Positions 28,674-40,530 of a DNA stretch of 64,000 nucleotides are shown here, piece after piece (the first letter of the stretch is position 1; each line of letters begins with the position of its first letter). The notes below the pieces were generated by a model. It was not told the DNA's origin and ran no database searches. It saw only the letters and a list, made by a program, of their open reading frames with translations. The DNA is from JALOKP01 sp963800865 (GTDB taxonomy: Bacteria; Acidobacteriota; Polarisedimenticolia; J045), in contig CAWDCL010000005.1 of assembly GCA_963800865.1 (NCBI GenBank), positions 186,001 to 250,000 on the forward strand, written 5' to 3'. Both the position numbers and the translations under genes were made by a program.

Positions 28674-30828
28674 AGGGACCTTCACGCCGAGCTGCGACGC
28701 CAGGAAGGCGTAGATGTCGGCGTAGTTCTCGACGTCCTGGCGGCGGAGGTCCGCCCCGCCGTGCCCCGCGTTGCGCTCCAGCCGCAGCAGGACCGGCCGC
28801 GTCGGGTCGGCCTGGGCGGCCTGGATCGCGGCGGTGAACTTGCGCGCGTGCATCGGGTCGACGCGGTCGTCGCTGTCGGCCGACATCATCAGCAGCGCCG
28901 GGTAGGCGGTGCCCGCGCTTCACGTGGTGGTAGGGCGAGTAGGCGAAGAGCGTCGCGAACTGCGCCGGGTCGTCGGCCGAGCCGTACTCCTCGATCCAGG
29001 TCCGCCCGCTGCCGAAGAGGTGGTAGCGCACCATGTCGAGCAGCGGGACCTGGCAGACGACCGCGCGGAACAGCTCCGGGCGCTGGACCATCGCCGCGCC
29101 GACGAGCAGGCCGCCGTTGGAGCCGCCGCGGATCGCCAGCCGCTCCGGCCTGGTGTAACCCTCGCGGATCAGCCACTCCGCGGCGGCGAGGTAGTCGTCG
29201 AAGACGTTCTGCTTCTGCTCGAGCATTCCCGCCCGGTGCCAGGCCTCGCCGTACTCGCCACCGCCGCGCAGGTTCGGGTACGCGACCATCCCGCCCATCT
29301 CGAGCCACGGGTAGGCGTAGGCGTTGAACGCCGGCGTGATGCTGACGTTGAAGCCGCCGTAGCCGTAGAGCTGGCACGGGTTGTTCCCGTCCCGCTTCAG
29401 ATCCCTGCGGTGCACGAGGAACATCGAGACCTTCGTCCCGTCCTTCGAGGGGTACCAGACCTGCTCGACCACGAACTGCGAGGGGTCGACCGGGACGTCG
29501 ATCCTGGCCCACAGGGTCGTCTCGCCGCCGGCGACGCCGGTGCGGTAGATCTCGGGCGGATAGGTGAACGACGAGAACGAGAAGAACGCCTCGTCCTCGT
29601 CCTCGTTGCCCGAGAAGCCGCTGGCCGAGCCGATCCCGGGGAGCGCCACCTCGCGCTCGAAGCGGCCGTCGAGCGCGTGGATCCGGATCGCGCTGGCGGC
29701 ATTCCTCAGGTACGACAGCACGAGCCGCCCGCCGACGACCTGCGTCGCCTGCAGCGCGGCGTCCGGCTCCGCCGGCACGATCTCCCGCCACGCCGCGCGC
29801 TCGGGGCGCGCCGGGTCGGCGACGAGCACCCGGCCGAGCGGCGCGCCGTCGTCGGTCTGGACGTAGAACCGGTCGCGGTACGGGACGACGCCGAACAGCG
29901 CGCGGACCCCTTCGACCAGCGTGCGCCACTCCCGGTCCCCGGCCCGGAGGTCCTTGAAGTAGACGTCGTTGGCGGTCCAGCCGTGGCTGATCGTGACGAG
30001 CAGCCAGCGCCCGTCGCGCGAGAGCGAGGCCCCGATGAACGAGGTCGGGTCGTCGGTGCGCGGGTGGACGACCGGGTCGGCCGCCGCCTCGCTCCCGACC
30101 GCGTGGAATCGCACCTCGGCGTAGCCCGGCAGCTTGTCGATCGGGATCGACGGGTCGGTCGGGATCCAGGTGTAGTAGAAGCCGCGCCCCTCGGGCGTCC
30201 AGTCGGGGTAGGCGTAGCGGGCGCCGGGGATCGTGTCCGCCAGGCGCCGGCCGGTCCCGGTCTCCATGACGTAGAGCGTCGCCGCGTCCGCGCCGCGCTC
30301 CTTCAGCGAGAAAGCGACGAGGCGGCCGTCCCACGAGGGGGCGACGACCCCGACCGAGATCGTCCCGTCCGGCGACAGGGTGTTGGGATCGAGCAGCACC
30401 TGCTCCGCGCCGTCCGTCCCTTCCTTCCAGTACCAGATCGCCTTCTCGCTCGTCGCCGGCTTCCGGCTGTAGAAGTAGCGCGTGCCCCGCTTGACGGGCA
30501 CGCCGACGCTGTCGACGTAGGCCACCTCGCGCAGCCGCTCCGCGATCCGCGCGCGCAGGGCGACCTTCCCGAGCGCCGCTCGCGCGGCGGCGTCCTGGGC
30601 GTCCATCCAGGCCGCAACGGGCGGGTCCTTCGGGTTCTCGAGCCAGCGGTAGGGGTCGGGAACGGCCACGCCGTGGAGGAGGTCGCTCACGTCCTGCCGA
30701 CGGGTCTCGGGGGTGCTCACGGTGGTGTGCTCCTGCGGCGCGGAGGCCCAGCCGACGAGCAGGACCAGGGGCGCGAAAAGAAACGCGGCGGGCTCGAACC
30801 AGCGCACGGCGGGTGTCCTCCCGGCCAT
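28670..30828 (-). CDS. Prolyl oligopeptidase (S9A), two frameshifts
   Basis: Serine oligopeptidase, reconstructed at about 718 aa, with an N-terminal membrane/signal segment (AAFLFAPLVLLVGWASA). The beta-propeller starts at DLLHGVAVPDPYRWLENP; the catalytic domain carries Ser570 in RGGSNGGLL, Asp in SADSDDRVDP and His in NAGHGG. Start ATG 30828 is chosen over the longer frame because it starts the hydrophobic leader. One extra base lies near 28905-28916 (YHHVK then GTAYPALLMM). A second shift is needed near 28674-28680 to reach the TAG at 28670; otherwise the frame reads on for a kilobase antisense to the neighbour. With two bases removed the gene has exactly 719 codons. Divergent from the methyltransferase. 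Likely degrades small proline-containing peptides in the periplasm. Confidence 0.82.
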
Positions 30829-30899
30829 TCTCGGAGAGAATGCCCGGGTAGGTAACCCCGAGCGGGCGCCGCCGTCAAACGGCGGCCCGGAGCGCCGCC

Positions 30900-31694
30900 G
30901 TGCTGCTGCCCTACCTGACCGGAGAAACGCGCGAGGCGTTCGATCGCTGGCTGGCGGCGACGCTCGCACGGCACATGCCGCCGCTCAACTTCAGCGAGCT
31001 CCGCAAGGGGGTCCAGGCCCTCTCGACGCTCTACGTCCACGACCGGCAGGCCGGCCGGATCGGGGCGCGGTCGGTCGAGGGGATGGGCAAGCGCGCCGGC
31101 CTCGCGACCTACTACGCGGCGCTCCACTTCATCACCGCGTACCACGCGCTGGAGATGATCGGGCCGGGGACCTTCGGCCCGGTGCGGCGGATCCTCGACC
31201 TCGGCTGCGGGACCGGCGCCGCCGGCGCGGCGGTCGCACTGGGGCTCGGCCTCCCCGAGCGGCCGTCGATCCTCGGCGTCGATCGCTCGGGCTGGGCGCT
31301 CGAGGAGGCGCGCGAGACCTGGGCCGCCTTCGACCTGAGCGGCCGCGGCGTGCGCGGCGAGCTGCCGCTGGCCGCGCCGCGCGCCGGCACCGGCGACCTG
31401 ATGCTCTTCGGCTGGTCGCTCGGCGAACTGCCGGAAGACGAGCGCGGCGCGAGCTTCCGCTATCTCGCGGCGTCGCTGCGCCGGGGCGCGGGGCTCTTCG
31501 TGCTCGAGCCGCTCTCCGGCCGGATCTCGCCCTGGTGGAACGAGTGGGCCGAGCTGCTGGCGGAGGAAGGTGCGCGCGCCGAACTGATCCGCGTCGTGAT
31601 CCAGCGCCCGCTGTTCGTCGCCGACATGGACAAGGCCTCCGGGCTCGACCACCAGGTCGTCGGGGCGCGCGTGCTGGCGGGGCGGCGGGCCTAG
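30900..31694 (+). CDS. Class I SAM-dependent methyltransferase
   Basis: A 264-aa methyltransferase with an N-terminal helical part (NFSELRKGVQALSTLYVHDR) and a Rossmann core: motif I ILDLGCGTGAAG near residue 98, acidic motif II ILGVDRSGWAL, and DLMLFGWSLGELPEDER at strand 4. The GTG start at 30900 is preceded by CGGAG and lies 71 bp from the divergent oligopeptidase start. The N-terminal part faintly resembles Rsm22-type rRNA methyltransferases, but I cannot confirm that. The C-terminus lacks a cysteine cluster. Substrate unknown. It is followed by a strong hairpin at 31708-31746 before the convergent protease gene. Confidence 0.8.
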   Translation: MLLPYLTGETREAFDRWLAATLARHMPPLNFSELRKGVQALSTLYVHDRQAGRIGARSVEGMGKRAGLATYYAALHFITAYHALEMIGPGTFGPVRRILDLGCGTGAAGAAVALGLGLPERPSILGVDRSGWALEEARETWAAFDLSGRGVRGELPLAAPRAGTGDLMLFGWSLGELPEDERGASFRYLAASLRRGAGLFVLEPLSGRISPWWNEWAELLAEEGARAELIRVVIQRPLFVADMDKASGLDHQVVGARVLAGRRA

Positions 31695-31707
31695 ACCTTG
31701 GAACGAT

Positions 31708-31746
31708 CGGCGCATCAGGGGGCGCTGCCCGCCCCCCGATGCGCCG
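31708..31746. terminator. Strong bidirectional hairpin
   Basis: A 17-bp inverted repeat with one mismatch (arms 31708-31724, CGGCGCATCAGGGGGCG, and 31730-31746) around a 5-nt loop, midway between the convergent methyltransferase and S8 protease stops. Its place and stability fit a shared terminator; a T-run is absent on both sides. Confidence 0.6.
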
Positions 31747-31756
31747 CAGTCAGGCA

Positions 31757-34700
31757 TCAGGGACTCTCCCACCGGCACGAGTTGACCGAGCGCACCAGGT
31801 AGTAGTGCATCCCGGGCAGCGTCTGCGCCCCGGCGTCGAGCAGCGTGGTCGCCCCGCCGGACGCGCCGACGAAGGTCGCCGAGCCGAACTGCGCGTCGGC
31901 GGCGCGCCAGACGTTGTAGTTCGCGGAGCCGACGCGAGGTCCAGCTCAGCTGGACGTCGTCGGCGCCCGACGGGTTGACGGTCAGCGTGTTCCCCACCGC
32001 CGCCGGCACCCCCTGCGCGCAGCCGACCGGGTGGCAGTTGAAGGGGATGTTGCTCTTCAGGTGCAGCGTCCAGTTCTGCAGCGTGCCGGTCGTGTTGCCG
32101 GCTGTTGCGTGATCTTGAGCCGCCAGTTGCCCTGGGGATCGCCGCCGATGAAGTCGTCCAGCGTCCCGGGGCCGTCGGGGGCCGTCTGGTCGTCGTAGGT
32201 CGTGTGGATCCCCGAGACGCCGGCGCCGGGTGTTGTTGTGCAGGTAGACCGGCGGGTTGACGGCCGCGGGCCGGTAGAGGAGGACGTCGAGGTCCGCGAT
32301 GTTCGGGTGATCGATGTTGACGGTGACGTCCACCTCGGTCAGCGGGAACGTGACCGGAACGTTGATGTAGGACGATGACCCCGGTCGTGCTGTTGCGCGG
32401 GATGGCCGCGGGCGTGTCGGTCGACGGGTAGTCCTTCTGGTAGGTCCCGATGTCGAACGTCGAACGCGCTGCCGACGTCGAACCCGTTGCCGGTGATGTC
32501 CATCGTCGCGCCGAGGATCTGGCCGCACGCGGCCGACGGCTCGAGCGTGACGTCGTAGTGCGGGGCGGCCGAGGCGCCCTGCGCCCCGACCGCCATGTCG
32601 GGGAACGACGCGATGCCGTCGTACACCTTGAGCAGCGCCCGGGTAGGCCGAGTAGAGCGCGCCGAGCGACCGAGGTCGCCGGGGCGTCGCCCGCGTTGCG
32701 CAGCGTGACCTGGATCTTCGCCGACTCGCCCGGGTCCAGGACGCCGTCGCCGTTGCCGCGCGGCGCCGCATCGTCGACCACGTGGGACCAGTAGGCGGGC
32801 TGCGGGCCGGAGGTGACCGTGAAGCGGCCCCCGGTGACGACCAGCGCGAACGACTGCGGCCCGGCGGGGATCGCGTGCGGCGAGATCTGGATCGAGTAGT
32901 TGCCCGGCCGCGGCGTTCGGGATCAGCACCTGCTCGAGGTTGTTCAGCCGGTCCGGCGCTGCCGCCGTCGACCGAGACGCCCTGGAAGAAGTTGTTCCCC
33001 CAGAAGCCGCCGTTCGGCCCGTCCACGCGCAGGTCGAGGTCGTTGAGCGAGGTTCGTCGCGGCCGCGGGGGTCGACGGGTAGTCGGTCCAGGCCAGCGTG
33101 ACCTTGAGCGGCTCGCCGGTGTCCTCCATCTCGAGCTGGAAGATCACCGGGGCGTCGCTCGGCGAGGTGAAGTTCCCGGCGTTGTCGGCGACCCACAGCC
33201 CGCGCGCTGTCGCCGGCGAAGTGGAGGGCGTTGTCGAGCAGCACGCGTCCCCAGCCCTGCTCGTTCCCGGGGATCGTGATCGGGCGGCCCTCGGCGTCGA
33301 ACGGGATCGCAACCGCCGAGTTGACCAGCATCGCCTTCAGCAGCGCCGCGGTCGGGGTGAACCCGTTGGCCGGAACGGGGGCGCCGGTCGGGTACCAGCC
33401 GTTCATGAAGTACTCGCGCGTCAGCAGCGCCATGCCCGAAACGCCGGGCGCCGTCATCGAGGTGCCGGTCGATCCCCCGGTGCCGCAGTTGTTCGTCGTG
33501 ACGTTCTTGTCGTTCCGCGCGGACTGGATGCTGGCGCCGGGGAAGAGGACGTCGGGCTTGATCCGGCCGTCGTCGGTCGGCCCCCAGGCCGAGATGTCGG
33601 ACAGGTAGATCGCGGACTGGCCGTTGTAGGTCCCGCCCGTCGCCATCCCGTTCTTGGCCGTCGACGGGCTGCCGATCGTTCCCACGCCGCCCAGCGCGTG
33701 GTTGCCGCAGGCGAAGACGATCAGGAAGTCGGGGTGGTTCCACATGAACTCGTCGACGTCGACCGAGGCGTCGGTGTAGTTGTTCTGGACGGCGCCGTTC
33801 TCGTTGTCGTTCCAGGAGTTCGAGTGGACGCGCGCGCCCTGGGCGTAGGCCTGCTGGAAGACCGGGTTCAGGTCGGTCACCGGGCAGCCGATGCCGGGCA
33901 GGTCGCCGCAGCTGTCGGCGGCGTAGCCGGCGTCCTGGATCACGAGCTTGGCCGCCGGCGCCATGCCGTCCGCCGGTGTCGTGCAGGATCGGGTTGGCCA
34001 GGTTGTCCCCGGCCAGCGTCCCGGCGACGTGGGTCCCGTGCCCCTGGTTGTCCCAGGCGGCGGGGTTCGCCGGGTCGTCGGCCGCCCAGAGGAAGTCGAC
34101 CGCGAGCACCTTGCGGTGGTTCGGGTCGACGGCGGTGCCGCCGCCGATGTTGGTCAGCGGCAGCCCCAGCGCGCCGTCGCGGAAGTAGCACATGTCGGCG
34201 TCGAGGCCGGTGTCGAGCACCGCGGCGACCTGGCCCGCGCCGTAGATGCCGTGGTCGAAGATCGGCGTCGTCATGCCGGCGTTGAGGCCGGACTGGCCGA
34301 CCCAGATCGAGTTGTCGTTGGCCAGCGTGCGGCGGTACCGCTGGCCGATCCAGAACACGTCGTTCCGCTCCGCGAGCGCCGCGACGCGGCCCGCGGCAGC
34401 TCCTCCGGCGTCGCGAGCAGCACGACGCGGCCGAAGCGTCCGCCGCGACGCGGCGCTGGCGACGCGCAGCCCCGACGCCGCCAGCTCGGCCGCGACCGGC
34501 GTGGGGATCGGCGTCGGCGAACAGGTGGACGACGACCGCGAGGTCCGCGCTCCCCTGCCCGGCCCGGCGGCCGCCTGGGCGATCTCCGGCGCGATCTTGT
34601 CCTGCGGGAGGTACGGCACGGCCCACTCCACGCCCGGGATGCTTCGACAGCGCGATCGCGCGACCGGGCGGGACGTCGACGAGGAACGCCTGGTCGGGAA

Positions 34701-34986
34701 GCGGGGCCACGATCCGGGCGCCGGCCGTCTCGAGCGCGCTGCGCTCCAGCCAGCCCGGCGGCCTCGCGGAAGCGGACGACCCAGCGCCCGGGCTCGCCCG
34801 GCGTCGCGGTCGCGGCGGCGCGTCCGGCGCGGCTCCCGTCGATGACGCCCGGAGCGCAGCCGGACCCGGCCGCCGGCCGGCGAAGCCGCCGACGCCGCCG
34901 AAACGGCCGAGGCAGCGACGACGGCCGCGAGCCCGGCGACGATGCCTGATCTCGACGAACGGATTCCTGTCCGAGACGATCCTCAT
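31757..34986 (-). pseudogene. Secreted S8 subtilisin/kexin-like protease with P-domain, heavily frameshifted
   Basis: Reconstructed gene from ATG 34986 to TGA at 31757-31759. The leader becomes GIVAGLAAVVAASAVSAAS once an extra base near 34945 is removed. A propeptide (WVVRF, ARIVAPLPDQAFLVDVPPG) leads into the catalytic domain: Asp in VAAVLDTGLDADM (34212-34214), His in NQGHGTHVAG (34038-34040), Ser in GSTGTSMTAPGVSGM (33458-33460). Downstream, DVTVNIDHPNIADLDVLLYR and GTLQNWTLHLKSNIPFNC are a proprotein-convertase P-domain, followed by an FN3-like end (MHYYLVRSVNSCRWESP). At least a dozen single-base shifts break it; longest clean stretch about 33000-33960. Active-site segments are intact, which argues against long decay. 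It begins 10 bp behind the upstream protease. Confidence 0.8.
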
Positions 34987-34996
34987 TGCGCAATCC

Positions 34997-37900
34997 TCAC
35001 TTGCAGGCGGTTCCCTGCCGCGGCGTTCCGTTGGACCGGTCCCCATCGGCGCGGTGCCGCACGCGCTGCGCACTCTGACGAGGTAGAACGAAGCCTGGCC
35101 CGGCGGCCGGATTCGCGTCCCACGACGCGGGCACAGACGTCTGCGGGATGCCGGACGCGACGCAGCGTCGCGTTCCAGAAGTCGGCTGCGGCTGGCCGCT
35201 GCGCAGCAGGTCGTAGACGGCGCCGCCGCCGCTGGCCGGCTGCGACCAGGTGAAGCCCGACGCTTCCGGCTCAGCGCGCAGGTCGGTCACCGGCGCCGGC
35301 GCGGTCCAGGCCGCGGCGTCGCCGGGCACGCAGTCCGCGCCGTTCGCCACGCCGTCGCCGTCGCCGTCGATGGACGCCAGGCCGTCGCACCACTGCAGGA
35401 ACTTCAGCAGCGACTTCTCGCGGTCGGTCCGCGCGAACAGCCGCTCGAGCGCCGAAGCCGAGGAACGCTCGTGCGGTAGTGGCCGCCGTTCTTGTCGATG
35501 CCGGCGTTCCCCTTGTCCCCCGAGAAGGCCAGCTCGGCCGTGGCGTCCGGCGAGATCGCGTCCGAGTAGTCGGGGTTGGCGTTCTTCAGCGTGATCGTTC
35601 CCAGCCCGCCGAAGACCGTGCCCTGCCCGGTCACCTTGCCCTGGCCGGTGTCCTCGATCGACCGAGGCCGACGCCCAGCCGCTGCTGCATGAAGTCGGTC
35701 ACGCGCTCCCGCGGGCGAAGACGTAGTCCGGCGCTGCTGAGGAGCAGGCAGCCGCCGCGCCGATCGAACCACTGTCGTCAGCTCGAGCTCGGAGAAGGCG
35801 GTCGGGCCGGCGTAGTAGTCCTCCTTCCCGGACCACCAGATCACCTTCTTGTAGAGCGCCAGCGTCGCGTAGTCCGGCTCCTTGCTGCTGCATGGCGGCG
35901 TAGACGTCCCAGACGTCGTAGCGTGACCGGGTAGAGGTAGGGCGACAGCGGCAGGGCGTCCATCGCGGCGCGGTAGTCGGCCTGGAAGTCGCCCAGTAGT
36001 CCCAGTCGTCGTCGACCAGCAGCACCTCGGGGACGTCGCTTGGTCGTGAAGCTCGACGATCGCGGAGAACGGCGCCGAAGCCGCAGACGTTGCGCGCGCG
36101 CACGCGCCAGTAGTACTGCGTGCCCTCGGCCAGGATCTCGCCGACCTTGTGGCTCGTCGATCTCCGAGTAGCCGCTGTAGAAGATGTTCCGGAAGGTCGG
36201 ATCGGTCGAGACCTCGACGACGTAGCTCGCGGCCCAGGGGACCGCCGTCCACTCGAGGGTGGGCTGCGGCGCGACGCCCGTCGCCCCGGCGGGCGGCGGC
36301 TCGGGAGCCGCGGCCGCCGGCGACCGCCCGGCGCAGGTCCAGGTAGAGCGGGTGGGTCCGGGTGAGGCCGCGCGTGACGCCGTCGCAGCGTCATCGTGTA
36401 GTTGCCGTCGGCGACGGTGCCGGGCTCGATCGTCAGCAGCGACCGGCTGCCGGGAACGACCGGGTTGACGTCGAATCCGGCGGTCGCGCCGGCGGGGACG
36501 CCGGTCACGGACAGCGTGACGGGATTCGCGAAGCCGCGCGTGCGACTCGACGTACGTCGGTACGCCGCGGCGCTTCGGGGCGCAGATGTCCCGCGTGACG
36601 GGCGAAGGGTCGAGGTCGAATCCGGAGGCATAGGCGCAGTTGACGCAGACCAGCGCGAAGTCCTGGTCGGTCTTGTCGCCGACGTTGGGGACGCCGTCGG
36701 AGTTGATGTTGGCCGCCAGGACGCTGGATCGTGACCGGGCCGGGCGGCACCGCGAAGGAAGACCGCCTCGGCGTTGTTCTTGATGTCGGCGGCGCCCCCC
36801 GTGGCCGACCAGCCGTCGGCGCCGAACACGTTGCCGCGATAGGTGCTGCCGCCCGCCTCGACCACGAGGTCGAGGTCGTTGTTCCACGCCGGCGTGCTGC
36901 CGCCGAGGCCGTGTCCCGGGGCGTCGGTCCAGACCAGCATGATGCGCATCGGCTCGGCCGGGTTGACCGGCGTCGACCTCGCGCAGCCAGTTCTCGCCGG
37001 TCTCCTCGAAGATCCGCGCTCCTGGTCGTAGTAGATCACGCTCCCCGCGGGCGGCGTGACGAGCGCCTCGAGGTCGAGTCGCCCCCAGCCCTGCTTGCTG
37101 TCGGGCCGGTGGCCCAGCACGGTGCCGTCGGCGTCCAGGTGCCGTGCAGGTCGCGGGCCACCGCCAGCAGCGCCGCCTTGACCAGCGCCGGGCTCGGATC
37201 GCCCGTGACGCCCGGCAGGCGCCGGTAGTACTGCGTGAACAGGGCGGCGGCGCCGGAGACCTGCGGCGCGGCCATCGAGGTCCCGCACACGAGCTGGAAG
37301 TCGTATCCGCCGGCGAAGTCGGGGATCGTCGAGTCGACGTGGCAGCCGGGGGCCACCAGGTGCGGGATCCTCCGCCCGTCGAGCGCCGGGCCGTGGGCGC
37401 GTGTTGTCGGACAGGCTGTCGATGCTCGTCCGCGGGTTCCCGTCGAGATCGGCGGCCCAGCGTCGAGCCGACGACGACGACGTTCTTCGCCTCGTCGGGA
37501 GCCCCCTGCGACGAGACGCCGCCGTTGCCGTTGTCGATCGCCTGGACGTAGAGCAGCGACTGGTTGCCCGGCGCGATCGGGTCGGCGTCGCGCACGCCCG
37601 CGTCGATCATCATGGCGTCGGCGTCGTAGCCCTGCGCGTCGGTCGAGATGCCCCAGCTGTTGTTCGAGATCGTCGCGCCGTTGCGCTTCGAGTCGGTGAT
37701 CAGCTCGAACACGCCGGCCGGGCAGGAAGCGGAACAGGATGAACTCCTGCTCGAGGTATCTCGCGTGCCCGGCGCGACGCCCAGCCCCCGCAGGAAGCCG
37801 TTGGCGTCGGCGCGCCGCTGCGCCGTCGCCGGTGACGATGCCGGCGACGTGCGTGCCGTGGATGCTCGGCGCGGCGGTGCAGCTGACGCCACGCAGGGCA

Positions 37901-38705
37901 GCTGGCCCGCCGCGAGGTCGGGATGCGACTGGTCGACGCCCTCGTCGACGATCGCGACGTGACGCCCGCGCCGTCCAGTCCGACCGCGGTCAGCCAGTCC
38001 CGGTACCCGGGGACCGGCGAAGCCTGGTCCCGTCGACGTTGTTGACGTTGATCTGGCGAGGAGAGCTCGGCCCGCGCGCTCCAGTCGCCGTCGATCGGCT
38101 GGATCGAGTAGACCCCCGGAATCGCGGCCGCGAACCGCATCAGCTCGCCGGGGATCCGGAACCCGGCGATCTCGAGCGTGTCGTCGATGACGGTCCGGCG
38201 CCCGGTCGGGGGGCCGAGCCTGGAGAGGGCCGCGACGACGTGTCGGCGCCGGCCCCGCGGTAGATCAGCACCCGCACGTCGAGCAGTTCGCCGGAGCGGT
38301 CGCGCAGGGCGGCACGCGCGCGGTAGGCCGGGGCGAAATCCCCGTCCAGCGGATCCGCGCCTGCCCGCGCAGGGCGTCCCGGTCGGCGCCCGTCCCCACG
38401 ACGATGTAGGTGTTCGGATAGACGTAGCGACCGGAGTCGAGGCCGGCCGCGTGCAACCGGGCGACGGCGTCGCCCGGGATCGGCCCGTCGAACTGAACCA
38501 GGTGCAGGTCGGGCCCGGCCGTCAGCGAGCGGTCCCAGCCCGCGGGGAGCGTCGGCTCCTGCAGCAGCGGATCGAACGCGAACTCGGCGAGGCGGAGGGT
38601 GTGGTCGAGCTGTGCCGGCTCGCCCGGCCGCCCGCGGCGGCCGCCGGCAGCGCCGCGCCGAGGAACGCCGCGAGCGCGGCGAGGAACAGGACGCTGGAGT
38701 TTCAT
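34997..38705 (-). pseudogene. Secreted S8 subtilisin-like protease, second minus-strand copy, heavily frameshifted
   Basis: Reconstructed from ATG 38705 to TGA at 34997-34999. The leader reads MKLQ then VLFLAALAAFLGAALPAAAA after one shift. The propeptide includes AGPDLHLVQFDGPIPGDAVARLHAAG. Catalytic residues: Asp in the segment read as VAIVDEGVDQSHPD (37944-37946), His in IHGTHVAGIVTG (37858-37860), Ser in LVCGTSMAAPQVSGA (37276-37278). Later parts hold an FN3-like domain (PTLEWTAVPWAASYVVEVSTDPTFRNIFY), a segment starting VPEVLLVDDDWDYW with later WWSGKEDYYAG, and a calcium-loop-like DGDGDGVANGADC. The C-terminus ends in Lys. At least fifteen shifts. It lacks the P-domain of its neighbour. 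The two proteases appear to be one transcription unit. Confidence 0.78.
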
Positions 38706-38774
38706 CGGACTGCCCACCCTCCCGTCGACCGCCGCGATCTGCGGGTAGGACCGTGTCGATCTGCCGAAACGACG

Positions 38775-38804
38775 GCGGCGGGCCGTTCTGGAACGACCCG
38801 CCGC
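38775..38804 (-). terminator. Hairpin after the HAF-like gene
   Basis: Inverted repeat of 14 bp with one mismatch (arms 38775-38788 and 38791-38804, GCGGCGGG...CCCGCCGC) in the 127-bp gap between the HAF-like gene and the downstream protease. Followed on the minus strand by GTCGTTTCGG, a weak T stretch. Plausible terminator or attenuating hairpin. Confidence 0.45.
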
Positions 38805-38831
38805 GCCGTTTCTCCTCTCGAATCAGACAGC

Positions 38832-40530
38832 CTACCGAACGAAGCTCTCGACCTGGCGCGTCTCAGCCGGGCCCCGGTCGAGATTGCGCTTGAACCGGAA
38901 CGCGTCGCTGAAGGCACCCGACTGGTACTTCTCGGTCAGTTCGCGGCGCAGGTCCTGCGCGCGCACCAGTCCCGCCCGAGCGCTTGAACTCGCAGGAGCC
39001 CAGCTCGCTCGGATCGCCGACGAGCTCGTAGTCGACGCGCATCGTGCGGCAGTTCTCGCCGTATCCGTCCGTGCAGTCGGTGTACGTGTCGCCGCCTTCC
39101 CCCTTGCCGGCGGCCGCTTCAGGGTTGCGGCAGACGAGGACCTGGTTGATGTCGACGATCCAGCCCTCGAGCTTCCCGTCGGGGTTCTGGCCCTGGCCGG
39201 CGACGATCCTGCCGTTCCCGCTGATCGCGTTGATCGAGGTCAGGTACCAGAAGTACAGCTCGTCGAGCCCCTGCCCGATGAGGAAGAGCTGGAAGTCGAT
39301 CGTGCCGAGGTCCTTGTTCCAGAGGAACGGGCGGTGCCGGAGAAGAAGTCGCCGACGGTCCCGGCGACGGCCTGTGCCGTTCTCGCTGATCACGTATGGA
39401 TTGACGATGTACGGGAACTCCGGGGGCGACGGGATCCGGTCGAAGCTGCCGTCCGGGTTCACCCGGTAGCCGTCGTTCCACCCGGCGCCATAGTCGAAGT
39501 TCCGGCCGACGGCGTACGCGCCGTCGTCGGTGGCGTCGAACGCCTCGCCCTTCCAGAGGTCGTCGCGTCCAGAGGGGGTTCGCCAGGCAGACCGGCGTAT
39601 CGGGGCAGTTGGAGTTGGAGGTGCAGCGCAGGCCGTTGTTCGGCCCGCCGGCGCAGGTTCCGCCGCACTGCGAGGTGCTGGTGCAGGTCTTGCCCGCATC
39701 GAAGCCGCCGACGCAGACGCCGGCGGTGCAGGTCCCCTTGCTCGAGGTCGGGCAGGAACCGTCGTCGACGTACTCGGGGCAGCCGCGGACCGGGTCGGCC
39801 GAGTTCGACGTGCAGCCCTTGGGGGTCACCTTGCAGGCCTTGGGCTCCTGGCCGGTCGGGTCGCCGTAGAAGGTCCAGGTGCCGTTCTCCCAGCGCGCGC
39901 CGCGCCGGCCGCCCCACAGCGCGCGTACCCCAGCCGATCACCGCACTGCCGTCGCGGGTGACGGCGTTGCGCGCGGGTACTCTGCTCGTTGGGCGAGCCG
40001 AGGTTGATGGTGGTGTTCGTCGCCTTGTTCCAGATGAAGCCGCGTCCCTTGCATCCCGCGATCCAGGTCAGGCCGGCGGCGTAGTCGCCGTCGCCGCCCA
40101 TGTCGTAGAACGACATGCGGGAGGAGCCGCAGGGCACGTACTCCGGATCGGGCGTGATCGGCTCCCACGAGTCCGTCGTGCCGAGCCAGGTGCCAGGCCA
40201 GGCGTAGGCCGGGTTCGAGCCCGGGTAGATGCCGTTCGACATGATCGTGCCGTCCTCAGACAGCCTGATGTAGGGCGCGATGCTCCCGATCTGCGTCCCC
40301 CAGCCGCCTTCCTTCGTCCACAGGACCGCGTAGCCGTTCCGGTAGTCCGGGCTCGCCACGAAGACGGTGCCCTGGGTGTTCATCGCCAGGACGTTCGACG
40401 CCGGGAAGTTACCCGGGGGATCGATGAAGCCGATCGGGGTGAAACTGACTCCGCGGCTCTGCGCGAACGCGGAGGTGGTCAGGAGGACGGCCACGACCGC
40501 CACTCCCAGCACTACGAGACACTTTCTCAT
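38832..40530 (-). pseudogene. Secreted HAF-repeat-like protein with Cys-rich insert, frameshifted
   Basis: Reconstructed from ATG 40530 (AAAGGGGGC ahead) to TAG at 38832-38834, about 560 aa. Signal peptide VVLGVAVVAVLLTTSAFAQ. The sequence alternates short phrases such as GYAVLWTKEGGWGTQIGSI, RGFIWNKATNTTINLGSP and INAISGNGRIVAGQGQNPDG, resembling extracellular HAF-type beta-propeller repeats in which title, number and state words recur. In the middle is a Cys-rich part (GCPEYVDDGSCPTSSKGTC, then CVGGFDAGKTCTSTSQC, then CAGGPNNGLRCTSNSNC) with two near-copies of a C-GG-AG-TC-S-S-C unit. The end reads FKRNLDRGPAETRQVESFVR after correction. About five to seven shifts. No catalytic motif is visible. 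Function unknown. Confidence 0.65.
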
